DNA of 64,000 nucleotides from Onthophagus taurus (GCF_036711975.1 NC_091968.1:27637001-27701000), one strand, 5' to 3'. Numbered from the stretch's first letter, positions 52,201-63,764 are shown. Numbers and translations: made by a program. The notes: a model not told the origin generated them from the sequence alone.

Positions 52201-55132
52201 TTTATTACCAATTGACGTTCTAACTGTCAAATTTGATGATTTTGCATCACACGAAGATTTTAATATCAAAAATGACATTTGAATGACACCTTAAAGAGTA
52301 AATTAACATTTTTTTTACAGTTTGACATTCTAAATGACACGTCAACCTTAATTTTTATTACCAATTGACGTTCTAACTGTCAAATTTGATGATTTTGCAT
52401 CTCACGAAGATTTTAATATCAAAAATGACATTTGAATGACACCTTAAAGAGTAAATTAACATTTTTTTTACAGTTTGACATTCTAAATGACACGTCAACC
52501 TTAATTTTTGTTACCAATTGACGTTTTAACTGTCAAATTTGTTGATTTTGCATCACACGAAGATTTTAATATCAAAAGTGACATTTGAATGACATCTTAA
52601 AGATTAAATTAACAATTTGTTTACAGTTTGACATTCTAAATGACACGTCAACCTTAATTTTTGTTACCAATTGACGTTCTAACTGTCAAATTTGATGATT
52701 TTGCATCACACGAAGATTTTAATATCAAAAATGACATTTGAATGACACCTTAAAGAGTAAATTAACATTTTTTTTACAGTTTGACATTCTAAATGACACG
52801 TCAACCTTAATTTTTATTACCAATTGACGTTCTAACTGTCAAATTTGATGATTTTGCATCACACGAAGATTTTAATATCAAAAGTGACATTTGAATGACA
52901 TCTTAAAAAGTAAATTAATTTTTTTTACAGTTTGACATTCTAAATGACACGTCAACCTTAATTTTTGTTACTAGTTGACGTTCTAATTGTCAAATTTGAT
53001 TATTTTGCTTCACACGAAGATTTTAATGTCAAAAATGACATTTAGATGCCATCTTAAAGAGTAAATTTACAATTTTCTTACACTTTGACATTCCAAATGA
53101 TATTTCAACATCAATTTTTGCCACCAATTGACGTTCTAACTGTCAAATTTGATGATTTTGCATCACACGAAGATTTTAATATCAAAAATGACATATGAAT
53201 GACATCTTAAAGAGTAAATTAACATTTTTTTTACAGTTTGACATTCTAAATGACACGTCAACGTTAATTTTTGTTACTAGTTGACGTTCTAATTGTCAAA
53301 TTTGATTATTTTGCTTCACACGAAGATTTTAATGTCAAAAATGACATTTAGATGCCATCTTAAAGAGTAAATTTACAATTTTCTTACACTTTGACATTCC
53401 AAATGATATTTCAACATCAATTTTTGCCACCAATTGACGTTCTAACTGTCAAATTTGATGATTTTGCATCACACGAAGATTTTAATATCAAAAATGACAT
53501 ATGAATGACATCTTAAAGAGTAAATTAACATTTTTTTTACAGTTTGACATTCTAAATGACACGTCAACGTTAATTTTTGTTACTAGTTGACGTTCTAATT
53601 GTCAAATTTGATTATTTTGCTTCACACGAAGATTTTAATGTCACAAGTGACATTTGAATGACATCTTAAAGATTAAATTAACAATTTTTTACATTTTGAC
53701 ATTCTAAATGACACGTCAACCTTAATTTTTATTACCAATTGACGTTCTAACTATTAAATTTGATGATTTTGCATCACACGAAGATTTTAATATCAAAAGT
53801 GACATTTGAATGACATCTTAAAGATTAAATCAACAATTTTTTTACAGTTTGACATTCTAAATGACACGTCAACCTTAATTTTTGTTACCAGTTCACGTTC
53901 TATCTGTCAAATTTGATTATTTTGCATCACACGAAGATTTTAATATCAACAATGACATTTAGATGCCATCTTAAAGAGTAAATTTACAATTTGACATTCC
54001 AAATGATATTTGAACATCAATTTTTGCCACCAATTGACGTTCTAAATTTGATGATTTTACATCACACGAAGATTTTAATAACAAAAGTGACATTTGAATG
54101 ACATCTTAAAGAGTAAATTAACAACTTTTTTACAGTTTGACATTCTAAATGACACGTCAACCTTAATTTTTGTTACCAATTGACGTTCTAACTGTCAAAT
54201 TTGATGATTTTGCATCACACGAAGATTTTGATATCAAAAGTGACATTTGAATGACATCTTAAAGAGTAAATTAACAGTTTGACATTCTAAATGACACGTC
54301 AACCTTAATTTTTATTACCAATTGACGTTCTAACTGTCAAATTTGTTGATTTTGCATCACACGAAGATTTTAATATCAAAAATGACATATGAATGACATC
54401 TTAAAGAGTAAATTAACATTTTTTTTTTCAGTTTGACATTCTAAATGACACGTCAACCTTAATTTTTGTTACCAGTTGATGTTCTAAGCTATTTGTTAAC
54501 TTATTCGTTAAGCTATGTGTAAAAGTTATCAATTAATTAATTAATGTTGTAATAAAAGTTGTTTAAGATAAGAAATTAATTAAATGAATTAAATTTAAAT
54601 CGTCATTTTTGACGTTTTAAACGTCAACTTAAAATTATGTTGCTTTTAAAATGAAATAACTTATTTTTTAACCTTGAAATGACCTTTTAATCAAAGAATG
54701 TTATAAAAAGCCTTTCACATGGTAATTTAAAACCATGTTTTTACGTTTTACCTCAATTATATTTTCATTTTCTTCAGAGACCATCATACACGTTGTATAA
54801 GATGATTTAAGCATGTTAATAAACAGATCATTGGCAAGAACATCAAGTTTTTTAACTTCTTCCCCTTGCACATTCGTTTTTTCTGCCGTTCCAAATCTAA
54901 TAAACCAAATAAACATTCAAAAATGACTCATAGTTATTATTTATTAAACAATTTCTTACAATTGTGTTATTCCAGCTTTTCTTACCGCGAAACTAACTAC
55001 TTTTACCGCAGTTTGAATGGATGTTAAAAGCTGTGTTAAATCTCCTGTGGCATTTTTTGCCAATTTTTGTTGAGCCAGAACGTGCCTGGTCAACGTCATC
55101 GTATCAGACGAAATTGAAGGAATTTTCGACAT
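49281..55132 (-). CDS. fbp: Fructose-1,6-bisphosphatase (canonical copy)
   Basis: Three exons, in coding order 55132-54960, 54896-54752 and 49976-49281, give 337 residues; human FBP1 has 338. Metal-binding residues are all visible: VSEEN (E99, E100), [11 protein letters not shown] (D120, D123) and the glutamate after GKLRLQYE. The AMP-site loop ATGDLTQLL (residues 28-36) and K114-Y115 are present, as are [17 protein letters not shown] and GKLRL for substrate phosphate. It hydrolyses fructose-1,6-bisphosphate to fructose-6-phosphate in gluconeogenesis, in the cytosol; AMP inhibition is expected from family knowledge. Intron 2 is 4.8 kb and mostly satellite. It is head-to-head with a second, divergent FBPase at 58041. 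Confidence 0.97.
49985..50175 (-). pseudogene. Duplicated FBP exon 2 end plus start of intron 2
   Basis: About 190 bp here match 54575-54770 around the true exon 2 donor. The match includes the last ~15 coding bases (GAAAATATAATTGAG) and the GT donor. The two copies bracket the satellite array. Without an upstream acceptor it should not be spliced in. Confidence 0.8.
50180..50255. repeat. Small palindromic CTAG-family fragment
   Basis: Has CTAGAACTAAAATCATTCGG and an inverted CGAATGATTCTAGTGTTCTA around a GGCTAAAA core. A partial copy at the edge of the 153-bp array. Confidence 0.65.
50260..54490. repeat. 153-bp satellite array in FBP intron 2, ~27 copies
   Basis: Units contain GCATCACACGAAGATTTTAA, GTGACATTTGAATGACATCT and AATGACACGTCAACCTTAAT. 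At least two unit types alternate in blocks (AAATGACACGTCAACC versus AAATGATATTTCAACATC), and a ~300-bp two-unit period is seen at 53040-53640. The unit is unusually dense in TGACA/TGACG words on both strands. Confidence 0.93.
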
Positions 55133-55139
55133 TTTAATA

Positions 55140-57860
55140 AAACGTGTTATTCGCTTTCGAAGCGGATTAGATATATAAAACGACTGAGGCTCGCGAGGCT
55201 CGTTTTTCGACTGAGAATGTTAAGGCTAAATCACGACGTAATCTTCTAGTTCAGCAAGTTTTTTATTGGAGGAGCATTAGGTACGTCATCGTAAATATGA
55301 TATGAAATAATATTTTATCAACAAATTCTGGTTAATTTATATTTTTTTAAAAAGTGTTATGCAAGAATCATAACCTATAACGTAATCTAAGACAATGAGG
55401 TTATGTTAATGTTAACCACACTTATTTATTTATTGATTCGATTAAGATTTCCTGTTTTTATTATTTAAAATTTGTTTTTATTTAATTTATATTTACTTTT
55501 TTTAATAAATTAATTGCAATTGAATCAAAAAATTAATTTTTAAAACTATTATTTCCCAGCCATCTATGGGTTAATAATCTAATTCGTTTTTAATACAGAT
55601 TCCTGTAATGTCTTGAATGTGGTGAACACAAATTTGATATCTTTCAGTATTTAACCATCTTCAAATACAAAATAAAGAACGTTTTTTAGAAATTCTTTCC
55701 ACTGGGTTATTTGCTTTCGAAGCGGAGGAGATATATAAAACGATTGCGGCTTAAAAACACTCCAAGAGAGTGAGTGGTTATTAAGAATTGAGATCAGCAA
55801 GGTTTTTTTTTATTAGAGGAGCATTAGGTACGTCATCTTAAATATGATATGAAATAATACTTTATCAACAAATTCTGGTTAATTTATATCTTTTTAAAAG
55901 TGTTATGCAAGAACCATACCCTATTATGTAATCTAGGACAATGAGGTTATGTTAATGTTAACCACATTTATTTATTTATTGATTCGATTAAGATTTCCTG
56001 TTTTTATTATTTAAAATTTGTTTTTATTTAATTTATATATACTTTTTTTGATAGATTAATTGTAATTGAATCAAAAAATTAATTTTTAAAACTATTATTT
56101 TCCAGCCATCTATTGGTTAATAACCTAATTAGTTTTTAATACAGATTCCTGTAATGTCTTGAAGTGGTGAACACAAATTTGATATCTTTCAGTATTTAAC
56201 CATCTTCAAATACAAGATAAGGAACATTTTTTAGAAAATCTTTTCACTGGGTTATTTGCTTTCGAAGCGGAGGAGATATATAAAACGACTGCGGCTTAAA
56301 AACACTACAAGAGAGTGAGTGGTTATTAAGAATTGAGATCAGCAAGGTTTTTTTTTTATTAGAGGAGCATTAGGTACGTCATCTTAAATATGATATGAAA
56401 TAATACTTTGTCAACAAATTCTGGTTAATTTATATCTTTTTAAAAGTGTTATGCAACCTATTATGTAATCTAGGACAATGAGGTTATGTTAATGTTAACC
56501 ACGCTTATTTATTGATTGATTCGATTAAGATTTCCTGTTTTTATTATTTAAAATTTGTTTTTATTTAATTTATATATACTTTTTTTGATAAATTAATTGT
56601 AATTGAATCAAAAAATTAATTTTTAAAACTATTATTTCCCAGCCATCTATGGGTTAAGAACCTAATTAGTTTTTAATACAGATTCCTGTAATGTCTTGAA
56701 GTGGTGAACACAAATTTGATATCTTCCAGTATTTAACCATCTTCAAATACAAAATAAAGAACATTTTTTAGAAATTCTTTCCACTGGGTTATTTGCTTTC
56801 GAAGCGGAGGAGATATATAAAACGATTGCGGCTTAAAAACACTCCAAGAGAGTGAGTGGTTATTAAGAATTGAGATCAGCAAGGTTTTTTTTTATTAGAG
56901 GAGCATTAGGTACGTCATCTTAAATACGATATGAAATAATACTTTATCAACAAATTCTGGTTAATTTATATCTTTTTAAAAGTGTTATGCAACCTATTAT
57001 GTAATCTAGGACAATGAGGTTATGTTAATGTTAACCACGCTTATTTATTTATTGATTCGATTAAGATTTCCTGTTTTTATGATTTAAAATTTGTTTTTAT
57101 TTAAATTACATATACTTTTTTGATAAATTAATAATAATTGAATCAAAAAAGGAATTTAAAAAAATATTATTTCCAGCCATCTATGGGTTAATAATCTAAT
57201 TAGTTTTTAGTACAGATTCCTGTAATGTCTTGAAGTGGTGAACACAAATTTGATATCTTTCAGTATTTAACCATCTTCAAATACAAAATAAAGAACGTTT
57301 TTTAGAAATTCTTTCCACTGGGTTATTTGCTTTCGAAGCGGAGGAGATATATAAAACGATTGCGGCTTAAAAACACTGAAAGAGAGTGAGTGGTTATTAA
57401 GAATTAAGGAATTAAGAGTTAAGGTTAAATCTCGACGTAATCTAGTTCAGCAAGTTTTTTTATTAGAGGAGCATTAGGTACGTCATCTTAAATATGATAT
57501 GAAATAATACTTTATCAACAAATTCTGGTTAATTTATATCTTTTTAAAAGTGTTATGCAACCTATTATGTAATCCAGGACAATGAGGTTATGTTAATGTT
57601 AACCACGCTTATTTATTTATTGATTCGATTAAGGTTTCCTGTTTTTATGATTTAAAATTTGTTTTTATTCAAATTACATATACTTTTTTGATAAATTAAT
57701 AATAATTGAATCAAAAAATGAATTTAAAAAAATATTACTTCCCAGCCATCTATGGGTTAATAATCTAATTAGTTTTTAGTACAGATTCCTGTAATGTCTT
57801 GAATGTGGTGAACACAAATTTGATATCTTCCAGTATTTAACCATTTTGAAATATAAAATA
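55140..57860 (+). promoter_or_regulatory. Tandem promoter-like array, five ~540-bp copies
   Basis: Each copy has GCTTTCGAAGCGGA then a TATATAAAACGA box (about 55172, 55732, 56277, 56814, 57348). About 95-110 bp later comes GAGGAGCATTAG|GTACGTCA, a good splice donor (GT at 55281, 55828, 56374, 56910, 57478). All read toward the second FBPase. An acceptor-like TTTTTGTCAG lies at 57989, 52 bp before that gene's ATG, so each copy could be an alternative promoter with a non-coding first exon (inference). The first copy sits 40 bp from the canonical FBP start and its TATATA may also serve that gene. Confidence 0.6.
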
Positions 57861-58040
57861 AAGAAATATAAGTTGTAAAAAATGCTTTATTAAAGCTTAA
57901 TTTATCAGCATGATATAGAATGAATCAGTGTAGGTCAGTAATTTCTTAATATCACCATAGTTTCAAGAAATATTCAAAATTTTTGTCAGATTATGATTGA
58001 TTTTTTTGATAATTTATATACAATTTAATTTTTTTTAACT

Positions 58041-59707
58041 ATGGCAGATGAAGAAGGTGAACAACCAGCTGAAGATGCACCCCCTACAGAAGATGCACCA
58101 CCTACAGAAGATGCACCACCCACTGATGATGCACCACCTATTGAAGATGAACCACCAGTTGAAGGTGAACTACCAGTTGAAGGTGAACAATCAGGTGAAG
58201 GAGGTGAGAAAGTTGAAGATGATGAAAATGCAGAATTAATCGAAGGAATTGAAGGAGATTCAAACACGTAATATTACTAAAATGACTCTAAAATAATCCT
58301 AATGTTAATTTTTTTTAGTGCAATGGCGAATTGTATTTGTGATCAACCAGATTTGTGGTATTTAAACCTTTTTTTAATCTTAAAATATCTCTTAAAACAT
58401 CTCCCTCTTTATGCAGGGATGATGATGACGATGAAGAAGAAGAAGATGCACCCAAAAAAGTTATTGAGAATATAACAATGACTCGTTATTTATTAAAAAA
58501 ACAACAAGTTGATGATGCAAGTGGTGAACTCACAAGACTTTTAATCTCGATTCAAACGGCTGTTAAATCAGTTAGTCACGCTGTAAGAAAATCAGGAATT
58601 AGCGATTTGTATAAACATGGAGAAAAAATTAGGAAGAAAAAAAAATAAATATTTCTTTTTATATATTTAGATTTGGTGCGTATGGAACAAAGAATGTCCA
58701 AGGAGAAACTGTCAGTAAACTTGATAAACTAGCAAATGACACGCTTATTGATATAATTAAATCGTCGTTTGCTGTTTGTATGATTGTCTCTGAAGAAAAC
58801 GATGAAATTATTGAAGTAATCTTTTTTAATTTATTATTATTATTATTAAACGATTCGTTTTTAGGTTGAACCAGAACGAAGTGGAAATTACATAATTTGT
58901 ATAGATCCATTAGATGGTTCAGCAGGTGTCGATAGTTTAACCACAGTTGGTTCAATTTTTGGAGTTTATCGCAAACAAGACGATGACCCACCATCAGAAA
59001 AACACGTTCTTCAACCTGGCAATACTTTAGTAGCGGCCGCTTATGCACTTTACGCAAGCGGAACCATGATAGTTTTAAGTACCGGAAACGGAGTCGATGC
59101 TTTTATGCTCGATCCATCCGTAGGCGAATTCCTTTTAATCGATCAAAACATGAAAATTCCCGATCGCGGTAAAGTTTATTCAATAAACGAAGCTTACGAA
59201 TTAAAATGGGAGGACGCAATAAAAGAATACATTCAAACCAAAAAAGATCCATCGAAAGGAAACCCTTACGGCGCCCGATATGTTGGTTCTATGGTTGCTG
59301 ATGTTCATCGAACGTTGAAAAACGGAGGGATTTTTATGTATCCAGCTACTACTGATTATCCTAATGGAAAATTAAGATTACTTTATGAGTGTATTCCGAT
59401 GTCTTTTATCGTTACTCAAGCAGGTGGATTAGCCAGTAATGGAGAAATGGATATTTTAGATATTGTTCCTAGTGAGAAACATCAAAGAGTGCCGATTTTT
59501 TTGGGTTCGAAAGGGGATGTTGCTGAATTTTTGGAGGTTGTAAGAAAATATAAAGGTCCTGATGATAATGTTGATACTCCTGAGAATGCTGAAAATCCTG
59601 AGAATGCTGAAAATCCTGAAAATGCTGATAATCCCGAAAATCCTGAAAATGCTGATAATCCAGAAAATCCCGAAACCGTTGATAATCCAGAAAATGCTGA
59701 AGAATAA
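58041..59707 (+). CDS. Divergent fructose-bisphosphatase paralogue with acidic tails
   Basis: Exons 58041-58267, 58319-58357, 58417-58608, 58671-58815 and 58865-59707 join in phase to 481 residues. Splice sites of the last exons match the canonical FBP positions. The N-terminus (1-106) is acidic low complexity: DAPPTE repeats, a small cysteine-containing exon and a run of D/E. The FBPase fold covers about 107-435. The tail is ~45 residues of PENA/PENP repeats. Metal-site residues are kept (E194, E195, D215, D218; GKLRLLYE), but the DGSSNID loop has become DGSAGVD. The lysine of the family's AMP site (KY) is N209, and ATGDLT is ASGELT. Catalytic ability is therefore uncertain. Continuing exon 3 past its donor gives a false basic tail ending in lysines. 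It probably arose by duplication of the neighbouring gene. Confidence 0.9.
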
Positions 59708-59876
59708 ATATTTTAAATCAATTCTGTTTTTAAATTTGAAGTTTTACAAATACTATGGATGAAATTTTTATAAGTTTGGTAAGTATTAACTAGGGGTATT
59801 CCCCGAGTTGTTTATACGATTTATAAATCAAGAATTTTAGTTCTAGTTTTAATTGTTATTCACCGCTAGATTGTTA
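59708..59876. other. Spacer after the divergent FBPase
   Basis: 3' UTR-like sequence, ending in a short CTAG-type fragment (TTTAGTTCTAGTTTTAATTG) that is the insertion site of the mariner element. Confidence 0.35.
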
Positions 59877-60354
59877 TACAGTCTGTCCGTAAAGTAACGG
59901 ATATAGCCGATCATTGTAAACGATTTATGGAAGAATCCCTGAAACGGGTCTAAAGATTTAAATTTTTTGCAATTGTTTAGTGTAGATTTTAAATTTTTTC
60001 CGCCATTTTTAAGCGAGTTATGACGTCATCGGTATTTTTTTCAAATGGCAATCCCCCATTTTTATTACGGAATATGAAATAAGATTTTTTTCTGAATCTA
60101 ATACAGTCAATATTAATATTGCTTACATAAGAAAATTTTCGAGAAAAATTACTTTAAAGTTTAACTACTTCAGATTTGTTGAGATGATGAAAATAGCAGT
60201 AGCCATGAGTAACTATGGTAACCAATTATTTTAAACAATTTCCTAAGTGTCAAAAACTGATTTAGTAAGTAGTTGACCTCTTTAATACAACATATCCTGA
60301 TCGCCAACTCATCTCTCGAAGCATTTCTCGAAGTCTGGCCTACTAAATGTTGCA

Positions 60355-60812
60355 AGAGAAGTTCAACAAATCGTGGTTTTGGCTGGGCAAGAAAACCCTC
60401 ATGTTACTATAGGGAGTATTGGGTCTAATTTCGACATTAGTAAATCAACGGTTCATAACATTTTAAAACCCGCAAAATATATTTCCCATAAAGTAAATCT
60501 GATTCACGAGCAATGAATCGTAGTTTTTGCAACAACAATTTTGCAACGATGACGAAGACTTTGTAAAAACATAATTTTTTCGACGAAGGGATATTTACAT
60601 TGAGACAAGTAAATAGACAAAGTAGCACTACCCAAAATGCAAATTAGCCAAGAAAGTCGCACACCTAATATCCGCAAAAGATTTGAGGAAACCTTAACTG
60701 GAAAGAGATATTTACTTTTTTTCAAAGCGATGTCATTCCTTCCATCCCGATAATGTTGACACAACTCAATTCCAACGGCAATTATTCCAACAAGATGGTG
60801 CGCCACCATCTA
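60355..60812 (+). pseudogene. Mariner transposase relic
   Basis: Readable pieces in shifting frames are NPHVTIGSIGSNFDISKSTV followed by HNILK (helix-turn-helix), GKRYLLFF and QLFQQDGAPPS, the last holding the second catalytic aspartate of insect mariner-type enzymes. There are several stops and frameshifts, and the segment after the catalytic motif is missing. Confidence 0.8.
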
Positions 60813-60863
60813 GAAGCTTTACTAAATCAGTTTTTGACACTCAGGGAATTGTTTAGAATAATT

Positions 60864-63456
60864 GAGTGGTGTAGATGCAAAACTCACATTCTCCATTTTC
60901 TTAAGATATGGAGTTAAATATATCACCGTGTTGGTCTTGTTAAAGCGAATCAAATTCTGATAGCAGTTTACAGCAAAACTTACAGTTTAACACCACAAAA
61001 CTATAGTGAAAATCGCGTTTTGAAACAAAAGTCACATTATCCAACAGTTGTTCTGCTACAAAATTCACATTCTCCATTCCAACCAGTCACAGACCGTGTA
61101 GCAAAAACAAGTAGGCGTCTTTGCCCTCTGTTTATGTTTTCGTCGACCTCACAATTTAAATTAACCTGTTGCATTATTATTACACAAAGTTATATAGTGC
61201 ATAATGAATCAACTAGTGCAACCATCAACCGGATGAACAAGAAAAAAGAAAAAGGCTCCTGAGAAATGGAAGCGAAACGAAACCAAATTAGCAAGGTTAG
61301 CATTATAGTCCAAGGCTAGTTCTATGTTTTATACTCGGCTCTTTCTTTCTTTTTTAGGTACTCAGCAAACAGTTTACCAGCATTTCCATCTTGCAACCAC
61401 AAATTTCAGTGCTTAACAGTGTCCCTACAAGATATAAGGAGATTTCATCAGAACTTCTACTTCCAAAAAGAAAAGATTTGCCAAGACAACTTTATTTTAA
61501 AGTTTACTTCATCAGTTGATATTAAGAGAAGGAGATCAACTTCTGGACGCTACAAAAAGCAGTCCTTAAGAACCAAATACTTTATAGGCTCTAAAAACAA
61601 ATCAATGATACCAGTATGTCTTAATACATTCTTAGGTGTTCTAAAAGTTTCAAGATTTCGAGTGAATGGTATTTTAAATCTTTTTAGACAAACAGGTCAG
61701 CTTTCTAAAGAAAACAGAGGGGGTGACAGGATTTCAAATAAATATATACCTAAGAAAGAGAATGTTATGCGTTTTATAAACACATTCAAATGTTCAGAGC
61801 CTCACTATTGCGCCAAACATACAGGTAGAAAATACCTTTCTGCTCAGCTAAATGTTAAAAAAATGTGGAAACAGTATAATAGTTCGCTCACAGAGGATCA
61901 GAGTGATTTAAAAGTAACACAATGGTACTTCAGAACTATTTTTAACACGGAGTATAATGTTGGATTTGGTTCACCAAGAGTTGACGTTTGCTCTACCTGT
62001 CTACAGCTAGATGAACAAATAAAACATACCTACTCCAACATTGAGGACAGACAGAAGCTTATGGTTGAAAAACGTATTCATAAATTGCGTGCTAAAGCTT
62101 TTTATGCAGCATTAAACAACACCGACCCTAATGTTTTTATGTTAAGCTACGACTGTCAAAAGAACTTACCATTACCAAAATTGCCTGACCAAGCCACGTA
62201 CTACAGTAGGCAAATATATTTAAACAACTTTACTGTAGTTAAGGGAAATTCGAAAAGTAGACTCAATCCAGAAAATGTGACAGCTTACATTTGGACAGAA
62301 AACGAGTTTAAAAAAGGATCCAACGAAATTGCTTCGTGTGTTTTTAATACACTGTTAACAACCGAAATGGAAGTGCCCATTGATACAGTTCGATTAGTGT
62401 GTGATGGATGTGGGGGTCAAAATAAAAACTCGATAGTTCTAGCCATGCTTTGTTTCTGGCATTCCAAACATGCACCAAAAAATATCAAAAAAGTGGAGCT
62501 CTTTTTCCCTGTAACAGGCCACAGCTTCCTTCCCCCAGACCGAGTATTTGGAATCACCGAAAAGGCTACAAGGAAAAAAGAAGTGATTTACAAACCATCA
62601 GAATACATTGATATTATTAGTAAGCAATCCAAGGTAGTAAATGTTGGTGTTGATTGTCAGGTTTTTGATTGGAAAAAAGAAAAAGAAACTTTTATGATCA
62701 AACCTGCTAAATTTCATTTTAAACTAGGAGCCTGCAAAAGAATAATTTTGACAAAAACCAATCAAAAGAACGTACTCGTTAGAGGAGAGTACACATACAA
62801 ATCCGACCTTGGAGTGCCTAAATCTATAGCAAAGCCTGGTAAACAGTATTTAAATATGAAACCAACTATTATCCCTAGGTCAAACGCAATAAAGCAATCC
62901 AAAAAAGTTGACGTCAACAACTTATTAAAGAAACATTATGGGGATCAGTGGAGAGAGATTGAAGATTTGGTATTTTGTAAAAATATTATTGATGGCGCTG
63001 AAGACAATGAAGAAGATGAGCCAACATGTGAGCCGACAGAAGAAGTCAATATCTTTAATATCTAAAAATATTAGCTTACCTCTACTTCCAAATTATATTT
63101 TGCAATAAAGTTAGTTCATTATAGCTAATGCATTTACTTCCTTTGTTACCAGTTGATTCCAAGATGTGATACTGTTTTGCTTCAAAACTAACATTATCCA
63201 TGTGAATTTGTTACAAAACCCACATTTGACCATATTTTGGCTCAAAACTCACATTTTACCAGTTTGAAAATAAAATTACAAAAAAACCTCTTCAACTAAA
63301 AGGTTTGCAGTGCAAGTAAAGAGTTTATTTGGTTACAAAATTTAAATTAAAAAAAAATTGCAGTAATACTACTTGAACTTCAATACGTCCTAGTTTTTTA
63401 CGTTTTTCCGAAAATTTGGAAAAGTGGAGAATGTGAAATTTGCATCTACACCACTC
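60864..63456 (+). mobile_element. 2.6-kb DNA transposon encoding a DUF7869 protein
   Basis: Terminal inverted repeats begin GAGTGGTGTAGATGCAAA (the right end reads inverted the same) and continue with TCACATTCTCCA. The site is known from the intact left mariner arm: AATAATTGGTTACC there is split here as AATT | element | AATT (60860-60863, 63457-63460). The target duplication is thus 4 bp. Subterminal copies of a CAAAAnTCACATT-type word (60877, 61022, 61057, 63181, 63214, 63240) resemble transposase-binding sites. The 4-bp duplication and GAG ends recall the Sola2 group, but I cannot confirm that. Confidence 0.82.
61237..63065 (+). CDS. DUF7869 transposase-like protein
   Basis: The main exon 61358-63065 is open throughout; the first ATG in it (61419) gives 548 residues. 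An upstream exon ending at 61295 (AAG|GTTAGC) splices in phase to 61358 and adds a basic stretch KKKKAPEKWKRNETKLAR typical of the family's N-terminus, so the real protein is longer. In that frame there is no ATG after the stop at 61234. The ATG at 61233 is one frame off across an A-rich run, suggesting a one-base lesion or error. Motifs: a CSTC knuckle near 61990, YDCQKN near 62147, CDGCGGQNKN at 62399 and GHSFLPPDRVFG at 62518. The acidic residues sit where an RNase H-like nuclease would have them. The C-terminus is acidic. It lies within inverted repeats and is the likely mobiliser (inference). Confidence 0.8.
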
Positions 63457-63764
63457 AATTGGTTACCATAGTTACTCATGGCTACTGCTACTTTTATCAT
63501 TATACAAATTTGAAGTAATTAAACTTTAAAGTAATTTTTCTCGAAAATTTTCTTATGTAACCAATATTAATATTGACTGTACTAGATTCAGAAGAAAATC
63601 CCCTTTCATATTCCGCAATAAAAATGGGGGATTGCCATTAAAAAAAAATATCACCAAAAAATTTATATCTTTAGACCCGTTTCAGGGATTTTTCCATAAA
63701 CCTTTTATTATCATTTTATCGCCTCTATCCGTTACTTTACGGACACACTGTATATTGTTATTGA

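Larger units (their letters stand above)
59879..63750 (+). mobile_element. Long-TIR mariner element split by a DUF7869 element
   Basis: The ends CAGTCTGTCCGTAAAGTAAC and, inverted, CAGTGTGTCCGTAAAGTAAC are flanked by TA (59877-59878, 63751-63752). The inverted repeats are very long. The left arm runs to about 60272. The right arm is split into 60811-60859 and 63461-63750 by the inner insertion, and lacks ~65 bp present in the left arm. The body encodes a decayed transposase. The inner 2.6-kb element and one target copy account for the rest. Confidence 0.87.

Noticed and set aside
58025-58267. Serine/glycine-rich minus-strand frame, and a methionine/histidine-rich plus frame at 58048
   Set aside because: Both are shadows of the repetitive acidic exon 1 of the FBPase paralogue, which splices in phase to the rest of the gene.
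58609-58648. Basic tail with many lysines after FBPase exon 3
   Set aside because: It results from reading past the GT donor at 58609; the next exon at 58671 restores the canonical FBPase sequence in phase.
58659-59057. 132-codon minus-strand frame
   Set aside because: Antisense to FBPase exons 4 and 5; no family resemblance.
61020-61262. 80-codon frame before the DUF7869 protein
   Set aside because: It runs through subterminal repeats in a frame that does not join the family-like exon; only the adjacent frame does.
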